From Larix kaempferi (lineage: Eukaryota; Streptophyta; Pinopsida; Pinales; Pinaceae): DNA of 64,000 nt. The stretch is taken from assembly GCA_027924585.1 (NCBI GenBank), contig BSBM01000372.1, forward strand, positions 36,902,501-36,966,500. Direction: 5' to 3'. Below the pieces are notes generated by a model, which worked only from the letters and a program-made list of their open reading frames with translations, had not been told where the DNA came from and ran no database searches. The position numbers were made by a program, and so were the translations under genes. This document shows, piece after piece, positions 10,819 through 22,860 of the stretch. Position 1 is the stretch's first letter; each line of letters opens with the position of its first letter.

Positions 10819-13716
10819 GACAGTAAAATTATGCCAAGAAGGCATGTGTGGGTTATGGAACGTGAAAAGATTGGGGTGGCGAACAGAAGGACTGTTGACT
10901 CAGAGAAGGGAGCCCCCATTCTTCGCAAATGAAGAAAAGATACATTTGTGAAACGGATGAGTATTTCGTAACCCAAACTAAGTATATACATGTCTGGTTA
11001 TTAGATTTAATATGCAAAGCATGTTTTATTATTTCATTATTATTCCAGACTGCTTGAGTGTGACTAAGGCCTACATGGCTCATATCGGAAAGGGATGCAT
11101 ACCTTTCGGGTGATGGGTTATGTTAGGGTTATCAGTATTAACTACACCCTAAGGGAATGGACGCATTCCTGGTGTTTCAATACTTGATAGTGAATGTTAT
11201 GAAATTTGGTTACAATTTTTGGGCAGCAATACTGATGAGCCTACTTATCCTTCTTGTGCTATCAGCTTACATAGGTGCAATTTGGTGTTGCACGTTCACT
11301 GGAAAAGTAAACAAAGGGTGCTCAACAGGACTATATGGGCAGTGGTAACCTTTCTACGCTCGCACTCAAAGACACTAGAAGGGATGGATAGGCTCGAGGA
11401 GCTGTGTATCAGAAGAGGGGTATCATCCTTGTGTAGTGTGAGTGGGTATTGTGGGGCCATGCTAGCCTGCAGTCAAGAAAGTCACCTCTAGAGTTCCTAA
11501 AGGGAACCGCTGGTTTGCACAGGAGAAGGAGTGCCATCCTTGTGTGGATGAAGAATTGATGTGTGTGTGAAGGGATGTGGTGATATTGATGAAGGAATAA
11601 CATCTCTATTGGGCCAGCAGTAAGGTGGGGTACCGAGACTGACTGAAAACCCTGAGATTCCTATGGCTCCATAGTAGAGCCTTGACCTATAATGGTCGGT
11701 GGCACATTTTCCTTCCATTGGATGATGACCCAGATGGATGTGTTGGCTCGGCAATGGAGAGGGCCAACCGGGTATGGGACTGGTTGGGCACCACCAGTGC
11801 TTGGTAAATCCAAAGAGTAATTGGTTGAACATTATGAACGCTTGGTAAATCCAGAGAGTAACTGGTTGGGAAATAATTATTTGGATGACGTGGAGTGGCC
11901 TCGGGATAGCCAGCATCCAGTTCCGCAGGTGATCCCAAGGCTTGCAAAGTGAAGGAGGACCCTGTGGACCAGAGATTGAAACACACAATACAAATAAGTA
12001 TTTGTTTTCATTTATTTCTTGTTTGGAATAATGAAGATTTTAGGTATAAGTCTTCTAACAGCTAAGTTGAATCACTATTGTTTCTTTGTTGGAAACCTTG
12101 GTCGTTGCAGGAAAGCAAGGACCCTGAAAGAACTATAAAATGCCTGGTAAATCCAGAGAATAACTGGTCGGGCGCTATAAAATTCTTGGCAAATCCAGAG
12201 AGTAACTGGTCGGGCACTATAAAATTCTCTATAAAACCAGGGAGTAACTGGTTGGGCGCTATAAATTCTTGGTGAATCCACAGAGTAATTGGTTGGGCAT
12301 TAACTACTTGATGTTGTGGAGCAGCCGGCGTGCTGGACAAACATTCCTAAATTAATTAATAAAACCAGTCGGAGCGCTGGCCTAGCATATTGCTAAATGG
12401 GATGTCTGATAAACCCAATCGACATACTGGCCTGGCATTGCATTCATTATTGTGTCCACAGGAAATCCAAGGCTTGCAAGCAAAGAAGGATCATGTGGAA
12501 TAAAGTGAAGACATCCAATACAGATAAGTATTTGGTTATCTTACAGCTTCTTGCTTATGAAAATACGTGTCTATCTGATTTGGTTATGATTTCCTAAACA
12601 CTTGTTTAGAGATAAACCCTATGAAAATAAACTAAACATTTGAATTGATTCAACGTTTGAGTGTAGGTATTGATGGAAGCAAGGACTATGAAGGCATCAT
12701 AGGGATGCATGTGGACATGTGACGTCCTAAAGAGCTTAGTATGAGCAGTAATGAAAGACGGTGCAAGTGGACATGAGTGGGTCCTAGCAACCAAAGGTTC
12801 TGTAGACAACAATGGGGAAGTGTTCCCTAGTTGAAAATCCTTAGACAGACCTTAGACACTAAGTGTCATAGCCAATAAAGGGCAAGTCAAGCATTCACAT
12901 TGAAGTGAAAGAGGCTAAGGAGCATAGAACCACAAGTGATGGTATGTCTCCGGATTGGAACAAGACTAAGAGGGGGAAACTCCGACTCTTCTCTTTCCTT
13001 TTTAATTGATGCATTTCAAAAACAGAGGATTGTTGAAGTGCATGTCATAGATGAAAATAGATTGTGTTTATTTGCTTGAAATGAATTGTGAATGCTGAAA
13101 TAGTTAACTCCCTGTGAAATGATGAACATGAATGAGTTCATGTATATGTTTGGAAAGCATAAAAGTGTGGAAGTCTCATGAGAAGGGAATGGACTTTCCA
13201 TGTCAATTGGGAAAATAATTGACTAATTGTAATATTGTGTTATGCTTGTCCTAACAGGAAGTACCTTGATGAATCTCCCAGGTGAGAAATTGAAAGACAT
13301 TGATTGCAGTTGTTACTAGCCAAGTGTTGCTGGTGAGAAAAGTGAGATCCAATTGTGCACATTGATCATGGCAACAGACCAAAAGCTATTTGATTTGGCT
13401 GGAAATCTTCCTCAAATAGTTTTCAAGACAGAAAGAAAGATGGCATCCATGAAATTCCAGACTTGTAGATCAGTTGGAAGGTAAATAAAAGAAAGGGATC
13501 GTTGTAGAGAAATTCCCACCTGCAAAGATGGAAGATCAAAGCCAGTAGGAGCAGTTTGTGGAAGCCAAAGGACTTGGTCCTGAAAGTTCAAAGTAAAGAG
13601 ATGGAATGCAGGACAGACCTGCCACCATTTGTGAATTTTGAAGCATGTGTAAAGTGGGTATTTATTCCTAAGTATTGGGACACCGAGGACGGTGTTATTC
13701 CAAGGGGGGGGGGGGA
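10819..13716 (+). other. Element A interior, distal non-coding block
   Basis: Aligns in order with element C 35150-36177 and 40641-42666. It contains a short hairpin at 10831-10845 (ATGCC/GGCAT) and an array of about 41-bp units with the core TAAATCCAGAGAGTAACTGG (11800-11870 and 12130-12292). Near 13370-13430 a frame reads TDQKLFDLAGNLPQIVFKTE, matching the gag-like tail frame of element C, but the zinc knuckle part is missing. The last bases before the 3' LTR are a G-run polypurine tract (13704-13716). Confidence 0.65.
12130..12292 (+). repeat. Tandem ~41-bp repeats with hairpin core in element A
   Basis: Four diverged units, each with a CCAR-N7-YTGG core: 12153-12167, 12195-12209, 12237-12251 and 12278-12292. 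Two more units lie at 11810-11824 and 11851-11865. Minus-strand frames through this array encode a repetitive peptide and are not genes. Confidence 0.8.
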
Positions 13717-15105
13717 TGTAATGTCCCCATTTTGACCCCACTGCATTAAAATGTAAATAATGTAATATTGTTATAAAATCGTGGTGAGGAGCTCAAGGCC
13801 AAGGCCCTGCCATCGATTTATTGATGCATATGGTTTACATGCTAGCCAGGCACATTGGAATTGCAAATATCATGTAAATATGCATTTTAATAAAATACCC
13901 ACAACTAGCTATGCAATGCAGCACGAGATGGGGGCATGATTTTACAAGGAATTGGGAGGGAAAACATTCAAACCCTTGAGCCAATCAAATCAATCCAAGT
14001 GTCAATGAGAGAAACCATGAACCCTCAACTACCCAAGTTGACTTTTGTACCCAATCATTCATTTCTCCCAAGAGTTGGTTGAGGTGGTTAATGCCTTGGG
14101 GAATGGGAGGTATGGCTGTCCAAATTTGGGTATGCGCAAACCACCCTTCATGGAAAAGGGAATTTGGCTTCTTGGGAAAGAAAAGAGCCATGAATTGCTC
14201 CCCAAGCCATTACCCATCAACCAGTTTCTCTCCCTCACGAGTTGGGAGCTACCTGGGTGTTTTCTAGCCACGTTTTTATGGTTTTTCTTTGTTTCCTAGC
14301 TGGGAGAAGGGCGTTTTCATGCTGCCAAACCATGGGAAGGAAGGGGAAATCGATTTGGGGTCTATAAAGGCTGTTTTGGCCCACTCAATGCTTGTGGGAG
14401 AAATCATTTTCTTTCCTGTGGTCGAATTTCCCTCTCCCAATCCGTTTTTTAGGTGCCCACGATTTGGGGAAAACCCATGGCCATCTTGTTGGTAAATCTC
14501 ATTGTTAAAAATGTGTATCCATGCTCAATGATTGTGCTTGTTGTGTGTAAGTAGTGTATGTTGAGGTATGGGTTATGGGTATCCCTTGATTTGACTTGAG
14601 CTTGAGTGTAAGCATCCAGAAATGAAGAGGGTTCGGATTTAGCCTGATAAACCCAGCTGTGGACTGGCTTGGCTTAGATGAAATGATTATTTGGCTGTTT
14701 ATGAGCTTGAATGTCCCAATTTCCTTGTAGAAATCATGCCTAGCTCGAGGTTGGTCTTCCTGAGTGCTGAAATAATACAGGTTGGGCAGAGACCTATGGT
14801 TGGGTGGAACGTTGCAGCGTCATAGCTAGTTGCTTGGGAGAATTGCACAATGAATATGAGTATATTCTTATGTGTATTTAATTCTGCAATGTTTTAATTT
14901 GATGGTTGTATTGATATGCTATATGCATATGAAATGTGTGTGGACGATTTGTTTATTTCCACTGTGCATGTTTGTTGAATTGCATCTACACACATTGGTA
15001 TTAATTCGTATGAATCTAATGAATCAGGCTGAGTTTATGTAAAATCCCCATAGATTGGTATCATGTTCCCTTCCTTGAATTGGGTCCACGGGAGGGGACA
15101 TTACA
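13717..15105 (+). repeat. Element A 3' LTR
   Basis: TGTAATGTCCCC to GGGGACATTACA, 1389 bp, directly after the polypurine tract. It is a clear copy of 5460-6852 with many point differences, so the insertion is not recent. Confidence 0.9.
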
Positions 15106-16145
15106 ACCACCTTGTTGAATCATCGTTGGAGTTGGGGACCCTCCGGTTTAATTCTAAAGGAGTGGACGGTAAATTTCGACGCCAAAAGAGAACCCCATAA
15201 TCTTCAGCATATATGGTTCATCCTCCTGGGACTCCCTATGGTTTTCTGGCAAGAATCATTCTAGAAGCAATAGGCAATAAACTTGGCAAGTTCGTGGCTC
15301 TGGAGGAGGATTGGAACTCTAAACGGGACAGGAGATGCGCTCGCATTCTGGTCGAGATGGATCTTAGGAATGAATTGTTTGAGGAAATCCGTCTAGAGAT
15401 GTGGGGTAGCATTTGGATACAGAAATTAGACTACTGTAAATTGTCGTTCTGTTGCTTCAACTATAGACAGATCAACCACATTCAGAAAGAGTGTCCTCGA
15501 TAGTCCGAACGGAAGCAAGGTGGCTCTCCCAATCCTTCCTTTAAAAAAGTTTGGATAAAAAAGATCAACCAACCGATTGTCGAGGCTTCAACAGAAGGTA
15601 CATTAATCACTACCAACGTTGCTTGCAAGGATACAGACACAGTCTCTCCGTCACCTTCAGACAATCGAGATGTTGAATGTAAAAAGGTGGCCACAGATGC
15701 GACAATTTCAAAATTTGGAACTTTGGAAAATAACAACAACAAGGAAGGCAGCTCAAGCTCTGGCAATTTTTAATGGTAACTTTGTTCCAATCCCTTCTGA
15801 CCCTTCTTTTTCTACTTCAAATTCAACTTCCCCCCTCCCTTTGGACGTGAACCCCGTTTTCGAAAATCCTCTTTCCTCCCCCCTTGCCATTATCAAAACA
15901 GACAGTTTTGTGTCAAACCCCTCCCCCCCACTCAGAAGGGAGTACGAGCTGCGTTCCAAAACACATGAACCAACCATTGTCTCCTCTAGAGGGCTCGCAT
16001 GTGACCTCCCCCTAAAATCCAAAGCCGAAAGGAAAACCCTCCTGTCCAAAGCTCAAATTCAGGCGGCAAAAGATATTAAGAATGGAAAACAAAGTACCAT
16101 TGGAAGGGCTCTTAGAGTTGATAAAGCCCTCTCCAAGGGTGCCTA
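15106..16145 (+). pseudogene. LINE ORF1, C-terminal piece with degenerate zinc knuckle
   Basis: Directly after element A the frame reads TTLLNHRWSWGPSGLIL then KEWTVNFDAKRE, the second half of DUF4283. A frameshift near 15260 leads to LEAIGNKLGKFVALEEDW and a knuckle-like CCFNYRQINHIQKEC, where the second cysteine of C-x2-C is tyrosine. A stop follows at 15501. From 15619 to 16145 the frame encodes a low-complexity, lysine-rich tail ending at TAA 16144. The ORF2 ATG overlaps this end at 16146. Confidence 0.75.
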
Positions 16146-16761
16146 ATGTTGGCTCTGTATTTCGATATAAGGGGTCTAGGGGGGGGGGGGGGCAAACAAC
16201 TTGCCCTCAAAATATTAGTCGTGAATCTGAAACCTAAGGTACTGTTACTTCAAGAAACAATGATGGATGGCCACAAAGCTAAGGAAGTGTTGAAAGGTCT
16301 CTTGGAGGATTGGAATATGGAATCAATTGATGCAGAGGGTCACTCGGGGGGTTTAATCACAGCCTGGAGCCCTGAGCTGAAACTCCTGTCCACAACCTCT
16401 TACATTTCATCTCTCCAAATGGATTTAGAGATTCCATGCTTAAACCTAAATTTATCCTTTCTCAATGTCTATGGCCCTTTCTATGGAAGAAAAAAAATTT
16501 GGGAAACCTTATGCACCTCTGGCGCTATGGATTCTCCCAATCTTATTCTAGCTAGTGATCTCAATCTATCCCTAGGATCTGGGGAATTTTGGGGAAAATT
16601 TGCCCGTCCCGATTCGTTAGCCCCGTATTTCAGTAATTTGTTTGAGGAAAATAACTTGGTGTACGTTCAACCGATATAACCGGTACCTACCTGGAAGAAT
16701 AATAGAGGAGGTGACCAGGCAATTGCCAAAATATTGGACAGTTTCCTAATTGCAGACAATC
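16146..16761 (+). pseudogene. LINE ORF2, apurinic-like endonuclease domain
   Basis: The frame starts at ATG 16146, just after the ORF1 stop, and reads FDIRGLGGGG, PKVLLLQETMMDG, HSGGLITAWS, LNVYGPFYGRKKIW and LILASDLNLSLGSGE. These are the endonuclease/exonuclease/phosphatase motifs of LINE target-site cleavage; the QE and D-L-N catalytic residues are visible. A TAA at 16677 interrupts it. After that stop the frame continues PTWKNNRGGDQAIAK and LDSFLIADN until element B inserts at 16762. A run of twelve or so Gs near 16182-16193 may have slipped. Confidence 0.83.
16757..16761. repeat. Target duplication of element B, left
   Basis: CAATC, identical to 28882-28886, within LINE ORF2. Confidence 0.88.
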
Positions 16762-17648
16762 TGTTGGCAGGCGGTTTGGTAGAGTGATATCGCAGCATCT
16801 CCGATGCTGCAACAAGGCAAAAGATGGCGCGGAAGGCGATGAGCGGAAGATTATTCTATGCATTTTGGGTCAATTGTACCACGGATTGCAGGTTTTGGGT
16901 CATTTGGACCACATATTATGTATTGTTGAGTCAGTTATACCGCAGAATGCTTAGTTTTGGTCGTTTTTGGATAAGTCAGTTAGATATTGAGTCATTTGTC
17001 CATAGTGTCGGTTAACAAGTTGTTAGAAAGTGGACAAGAGTTGTAAGGCGGAAGCCTATATGTAGATAAGAATTGTAAGTGATGAAGAACATATAGAGAG
17101 AAAAAGATTATGATCATACGGGAGATATTATGCGAAGTTTTGATGTTGGTTGTATGTTTTCCGGGTATGTTTTGATGTTAAAGAGTCATCGCGGAGATCT
17201 AGTTTTTGCAGAGACATTGTATCTGGATCGACAATGATAATATGATGAAGTTATTTTGGTACAATCTCTGTGTTTAATCTGTTCAGTTGTGGTAATGCGA
17301 TATTGCACTATATGAATAATGTCATGCTTCTTTGATGTGATACTTGCTTTACAATTATTGTTGTTACAATGATGAATGTCTTGGTTAAATATTGATTTAA
17401 TACTATGTTCAATGCTTAAAGATCTATGTCCTAGTGTTTCAATAAGTTTAAGTATCATAGCTGCAACCATCCTCCTTCATTCAGCGGAAACATGGTTCCG
17501 TCTGCTCTTCCTGGACGCCTCGGGTGAGACCTCATATGCTCTGCAGGTGTTGCTGGGCGGGATAAACCCTGTCCGGGCTGGTGCCCAGGGAGACTGCGGT
17601 TGGTGTCGACAGTGATGCGAACCCCTGTCGGTTGGGTTTGAGTCAACA
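16762..17648 (+). repeat. Element B 5' LTR
   Basis: TGTTGGCAGG to GAGTCAACA. A perfect stem, GCAGCAT-CTCCG-ATGCTGC (16792-16810), lies 28 bp from the 5' edge. A weak TATA-like CCTATATGTAG lies at about 17048-17058. Confidence 0.93.
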
Positions 17649-17650
17649 AA

Positions 17651-17668
17651 TGGTTCCATTGTCGGGAC
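17651..17668 (+). other. Element B candidate primer-binding site (degenerate Asp tRNA type)
   Basis: TGGTTCCATTGTCGGGAC starts two bases after the LTR. It resembles the TGGCGCCGTTGCCGGGG site used by several plant gypsy lineages, with differences that are mostly C-to-T or G-to-A. The tRNA assignment is tentative. Confidence 0.5.
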
Positions 17669-17691
17669 CGTGTACAAAGTGAAAGGAGGAC

Positions 17692-20216
17692 ATGATGTGG
17701 CACCCGACGAAGCCGGATATCCAAGACTGGTTTGATCAGAAGTTGCAGGAATTCGTTGAAGAGGAAAGCAGGAACACTCGAATGATAGTAGATCATTGGG
17801 TGGGAAGATATATTCACGACGAACTGCATGAATGGTTCTTCTGTGATTTCCCAGTCATTTTGTATGAGTGGTTGGCAAAGTTGACCTTCCAGAAGAGGAA
17901 CTTCCAGGGTGGTGAACCAACGACCTGGACCCCTGAGTTGATTCATGAACTACAGGAGGTTGATAATAAGGCATCGCGAGCTGTCGAAGTGTGGTTCGAT
18001 AGAATCCTAGAGGGATATATCACAGAATTCACGGTTGATACTCAGAAATCCTATAGTGAATCCGAAAGATATTTTTTCCATGAACCTCGAGGCAGGTTTC
18101 TACTGTCGCTTCAACTGTCAGTTAAGATTCTTATTTGCAAAAAGGGTATATTGAATATGCATCTTGATCAGTAGACAGCCTGGTGGGCGGAGGCCATGGG
18201 TACCGCGACAGTTGGGGGTGATACATGGAATAGTAAGGGGTAGATGGGTGCAGGTCATAATGATACTGTGAGTGATGTCGAGGAAGAAAGTGGTCTTATG
18301 AGGGGAGGAGCGAGGTTTCGACAGGAAAAGAGGCAGAGGACGAGAGAAGGTCCTGCTGCAGTCGAACCGCAAGACCGTGAAGGAAGACCACATGGGACGA
18401 AGTGACCTCATAGTCCTAACAAGGACAACCAGGATACGCCCAGGATAGAGGCAGGACCAAACCCCAGCACCAACGTACCCACACCTCTGCTCACTATCTC
18501 TCAGATATCAAGAAATACCACTTCGACACCACAAAAGTTGATTGGTAGTAGTACAGCGACAGGAGGCAGGAAACCCAGAATGGAGGGTGATGATGCTAAG
18601 TTACCATTGTTCCACGGGAGTGGGACACAAAACCCAGAACAGTATTGGTTTTTGTGTGACGCGGTCTGGACCATAAAACAGATCACCAATGATGCTGCTA
18701 AGAAAGGACAGTTAGCGATGACTCTGCGAGGTCGTGCATTAGATTGGTTTATGAAGTTTGTTCTAGTCCCTCCAGGAGCTCCAGAGAAGTCACTAGATGA
18801 GATCCGGGATGGACTGATTACAAAATTTAGGAATCCTAAGTCGGAGGCTCAGTATATTACGGAATTGAAGGAAATTAAGCAGTATCCCAACGAAACAGTG
18901 TGGGATTTTGACCAGCGATTCAAGACATTGATGGCAAAGGTTAGTTTCGATATGAGCGTTGTCCAACATAAAGAGTGGTTCATCGCGGCACTGCTACCAC
19001 ACATTCGGTTACCGTTGATGCAACAAAACATCTCGACGCCCAGTGAAGCTCTAGAGATTGCAATGCGATTGGAGGCATCGTCGATTGGAGAAAATGCAGC
19101 CGAGATGTCACAGATACAGACATAGCTCGCTAACTTGACTATACAGCTGCAAGATTTGAAGAAAGGCAAGGAACAACGCGATGAAGTATGGTGTATGCGA
19201 TGCCGAGGAGAAGGGCATACGAAGGACAATTGCCCGGATTTCCGCAATTATTTGGTGTCAGGGGCACCAAACCCATTGAATGGAGGCAGCATGCCGTGGT
19301 GTCACATCTGCCATGTATATGGACACAGCCATGACAATTTCCCATATATGCAGAAAATGGTCACAACCCCGAGAAATCTTTATTGTACATTTTGCAAGTT
19401 GGTGGGTCATGATGACAAAGATTGTCGTGCATATGGGTTGCTACAAGAAAGAATGTATGATGCATTCTATGTCAAGGACGACCAGCGTGTCGTACAACAA
19501 TCGCAACCGCAGCCACAGGTAGCCTAGTCGCTACCTCAACCGCAGATGCAGTTTGTACCGCAGCACCAGAAACCGCCGCAGTTCATGCCGCAATATGCTC
19601 CAATGCAGATGGCTCCACAACAGCCACAATATGTATAGCAACCGCAGTATGCACAACAAGGGCAAGGAATGCAACCAGCACCAATGCAGCAACAATTTAA
19701 CCAACCACAGTACCAACAGCAGGGAGGATATCGGGGAGGACGTGGCGGAGGATTTGGTCGTGGTGGAGGACGAGGTGGTCGCCGACCTATTCAATGTTAT
19801 CACTGTGCGGTATGGGGACACTATCAACGAGACTGCCCACTACTGCAAAACCAGTGTACATTCTGCTTTGTGAACGATCATACGGTTGAGAATTGTCTAC
19901 AGCTGATTGCACGATGGCAAGTAAGGAATACTCCACAATTGCAGAATCAACCCTAGACACCGCATCCCGCCCGGAACCAAGTGCAGAACCAGAATTCGTG
20001 GCCGAATCAGAACATAAATCAAAATGTAAATCAACTGGGGAATGTGCCACCGAATCAACCGCAAGGTGCAAACATCGCAATAATTTATGCAGAACCAAGA
20101 CTGCAAGATGCTTCCGTTGCTGTGGTCACTCGAGGAGGAAAGACAACTAGAGAAGACAGCTCAACGATCCGGTTAGATGGACAAAAGAAGGTATCATTTG
20201 ACATTGATGCGGAATA
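17692..20216 (+). pseudogene. Element B gag with five zinc knuckles and an RGG box
   Basis: The start is ATG 17692, 43 bp after the LTR. An N-terminal segment of unknown fold (to 18174) is followed, after stops, by a gag capsid domain at about 18580-19090 (LPLFHGSGTQNPEQYW, ALDWFMKFVLVP). Zinc knuckles follow: CMRCRGEGHTKDNC, CHICHVYGHSHDNF (last Cys lost), CTFCKLVGHDDKDC, then after a glutamine-rich and GGYRGGRGGGFGRGGG stretch (about 19729-19790) CYHCAVWGHYQRDC and CTFCFVNDHTVENC. At least seven stops interrupt it. Gag packages element RNA in cytoplasmic particles. Confidence 0.85.
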
Positions 20217-20349
20217 GGAGACGTTTCTTCAGGCACGACGAGCATTAGAAAAGGACCGAGGTAAAGCTGTCATGTATGACATGCCCTCTACTTTTGATGC
20301 TACTTCGAAGGATAGCCCGTCGTGGCGGTCCAGCACACTTTGAGCATTT

Positions 20350-21078
20350 TTGGAACATTGTTTGTCCCTGGAAATAGATCCCGACACTCTTGCTACGATT
20401 GAAGCCTTGTTGCGACGACCGGCCCAGGATCGACAAGAGCTCGCGGTTAATTCCTTGCAACAATGGAAGACGGGTAAGGAGATGCGGATGAATATTCAAA
20501 TTGGAGACTATGATGTTGATTCAGTTATTATGGATCTTGGTTCGGATGTCAACATCTTAACCAAGCAGTCTTGTCAAAAGATGGGGAGCTCCCCATTGAG
20601 TTGGTCTCTTGTACAGCTACGATTGGCCAACCATGCGAAAGTAACACCCATTGGGCGAGTTCCGCGGCTAGTGGTAGATATCGAGGGTATGAAAACCTAT
20701 GCCGACTTTGATGTCGTAGAAGTTGTCGAAGGCGGCAGCTCTTATCCTGTGTTGTTGGGGATTGGATGGGCTAATGATAGTGGAGCTGTAATCAACTTCA
20801 AGCAACGGATGATGACCTTTGAAAATTGCGATCTCAGAGTTATCTCCCCGTTGGATCCGGCTGAAGGTTGTCGCTACATAGAGCCAGTGAAGGATGACGA
20901 TCCCAGTGGATGGGACCATGCATTCAATATTTCTGAAGATTATATACATCCGACTGCCAACGGTGAGCTAGGATGGCGCAGTGACAGCTCTGCGTCTTCC
21001 GACTCTGACGATGCGCTGGAATATTGGCAGAACCGCTTGCATGAAGTGTCGCTCCATAAGTCCGGGTTGGTCACATAG
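20350..21078 (+). pseudogene. Element B aspartic protease region
   Basis: The frame reads SVIMDLGSDVNILTKQSC at about 20521-20574, the retropepsin active site of plant gypsy elements (D-x-G-S/A-x-V-N-x-L), with the catalytic aspartate intact. It continues RLVVDIEGMKTYADFDVVE and YPVLLGIGWANDSGAVIN, the flap and C-terminal strands. The segment ends at a TAG at 21076. The frame just upstream (to 20340) is broken by stops but contiguous in sense. Confidence 0.88.
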
Positions 21079-21945
21079 TCACTATGTCGTGTCGCGACTG
21101 AAACGGTTACACTGCCAATATATGGACTACCTAAGTTATCCGACTTTCTGAAGGAGTTCGAAGAAAGCATTTCCAAACCACAGCAATTTTTGGCATTGAA
21201 TGAAGCATTGAAGGCTGCTCCAGCACGCTGGTGGGCGAAACACAAGGCATCAATTGATGGATGGTCGAAATGCCAAAGATTGATGATGGTACGTTTTGGT
21301 GATACTGAGGCTTACCACACTGGAAAATATGATGGTCTGACCGATCCTGGTGGTCACTTGATGGAATGTCAGTGACTATGGGTATCGTGACTGAAAGATG
21401 AGTGGGTCCATGCTTTTATCCATACTTTGGATGAGATGCCACGCTCATGGTATACTGCAGCAGAGTTGTGAGGGGAAATTTCTACTTGGATGGAGCTCAC
21501 AGTGTGTTTTACCCATACATTCAGTTTTGCGGATGCCAATCTAGAGGTTAATAATGCATTACAGCTCATCCGGGATGTAATTATGCAGGTTGTCCCGGTA
21601 ACATATCCTGCGGATCCGCACACGCACTACCAGATGCAGTCTCTCATGGAGTGTTTCAATATCAGTGGTGGGCCAGAAGATGGAGATGATCCGCGGAATG
21701 TGAATATCCCAGAGTCAGAAGGAAGTCGTGATGTGGTACCACCTGATGCGCCAAGCGACCCGATCAGTCAGCCGCTGAAGATCTACAAGATTAACATTGG
21801 GACAGAGGACACTCTGAAGTTCGCAAATGTCGGGGATTACTAGGATGATGAGCTGATAAGCAAGGTCACTGATTTTCTCTATGAGTTTCAGGACATATTT
21901 CCTACCAAGTTTTCCGACATGAAGGGGATTCTGGGCGACTTAGAA
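21079..21945 (+). pseudogene. Element B second gag-like segment between protease and RT
   Basis: This region encodes ALKAAPARWWAKHKASIDGW, LMMVRFG, KYDGLTDPGGHLMECQ, then EWVHAFIHTLDEMPRSWY and ISTWMELTVCFTHTFSF. The pattern of a small W-rich helix, Y-D-G-x-x-D-P, and W-Y before an E-L-x-x-x-F block is that of retrotransposon gag capsid domains (PF03732 type). The true capsid domain already lies at 18580-19090, so this looks like a second, diverged copy inside pol. Stops at 21373, 21388 and 21468 break it. The assignment is by eye. Confidence 0.6.
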
Positions 21946-21948
21946 TAA

Positions 21949-22860
21949 ATGAAGATTCCATTAAAACCAGATGCTAAGCCGATCCGGCAGCGACCCTATC
22001 GATTGAATCTGCGACATAAGGAGTGGGTCAAGGCTGAACTGGATCGCATGTTGGATGTTGGAATTATTGAACCAGTTGAGGAGTCGGAATGGATTAGTCC
22101 TATGGTGGTGCAAAATAATAAGACTGGTGAAGTGTGCATTTGCTTGACCTCGGGAAACTAAATGATGCATGTTTGCATGATCCGTTCCCCACTCCATTTA
22201 CTGATGAAGTGCTTGAAGGTGTGGGTGGCCAGGAGATGTACTCCTTCACAGACTGGTTCTCTGGCTATCATCAGATCCGCATTGCCAAAGAAGATCGCCA
22301 TAAGACAACTTTCGTTACCGAATGGGGTTGCTTTCAATACACTGTAATACCGTTTGGTTTGAAGAACGCACCTGCAATATTTTCGCGGGTTGTCGTTGCT
22401 GCATTCAAAGACTTCATTCAGAAATTTTTACACGTATACATGGACGATTGGACGGTCTATGGTTTGGTCCGTGATCATCTGGTGAATCTTCAGTTGATAC
22501 TCGAGCGATGCCGACAGCACCAGATATCGTTGAATCTGAAGAAATGCATCTTTTGTGCACGTTTGGGATATTGCTAGGCCATATTGTGTGTAAGCAAGGA
22601 TTGTTGGTCGACCCGGCCAAGATTGCGCTTATTTTGAGTTTGACACCACCAACTACTGTTAAGCAGCTACGGGCGACGCTGGGACACACAGGGTATTATC
22701 GCAAGTTCATCAGGGGTTATGCTGCGATTACCGCCCCTATGGAGAAGTTGCTGAAGAAGGATGCGCTATTTCAGTGGACCCCGGAATGTCAAGACAGCTT
22801 TGAAACATTGAAGGAGAAGATGGTGTCGGCACCGATATTGGTATTTCCGGACTGGAGTAA
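21949..22860 (+). pseudogene. Element B reverse transcriptase
   Basis: The sequence reads MKIPLKPDAKPIRQRPYRL, AELDRMLDVGIIEPVEESEW, a frameshift near 22140, then DLGKLNDACLHDPFPTPF, YSFTDWFSGYHQIRI, FVTEWGCFQYTVIPFGLKNAP and VYMDDWTVYG (YMDD at 22437-22448). A second frameshift near 22570 precedes GHIVCKQGLLVDPAKI and TLGHTGYYRKFIRGYA. These are the ordered fingers, palm and thumb motifs of Ty3/gypsy RT. The DD pair is intact; the frameshifts make it inactive. Confidence 0.93.

Larger units (their letters stand above)
5460..15105 (+). mobile_element. Element A: large non-autonomous (LARD-like) LTR retrotransposon
   Basis: Two LTRs of about 1.39 kb (5460-6852 and 13717-15105), a TGGTATCAGAGC primer-binding site after the first and a G-run polypurine tract before the second define the element. 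The 6.9-kb interior lacks any recognisable gag-pol, apart from a trace of a gag-like tail near 13360. It shares ordered blocks with element C, so both belong to one family mobilised in trans. Orientation is plus. It interrupts LINE ORF1. The right flank begins ACCAC; the left flank lacks that copy, consistent with a 6-bp deletion of ACCACT including the first LTR base. Confidence 0.88.

Noticed and set aside
11157-11348. 63-codon hydrophobic frame MDAFLVFQ in A with a counterpart at 35521-35703 in C
   Set aside because: The frame is kept without indels, but by eye amino-acid changes (about 14) outnumber silent ones (about 6), so there is no sign of purifying selection.
11497-12340. Minus-strand frames reading LWIHQEF, LSGFAKNF and similar
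   Set aside because: Reverse reading of the 41-bp tandem repeats, not a gene.
19531-20106. Overlapping frames on both strands rich in Ser, Arg, Leu or Gln
   Set aside because: Shadows of the glutamine- and glycine-rich gag segment of element B.
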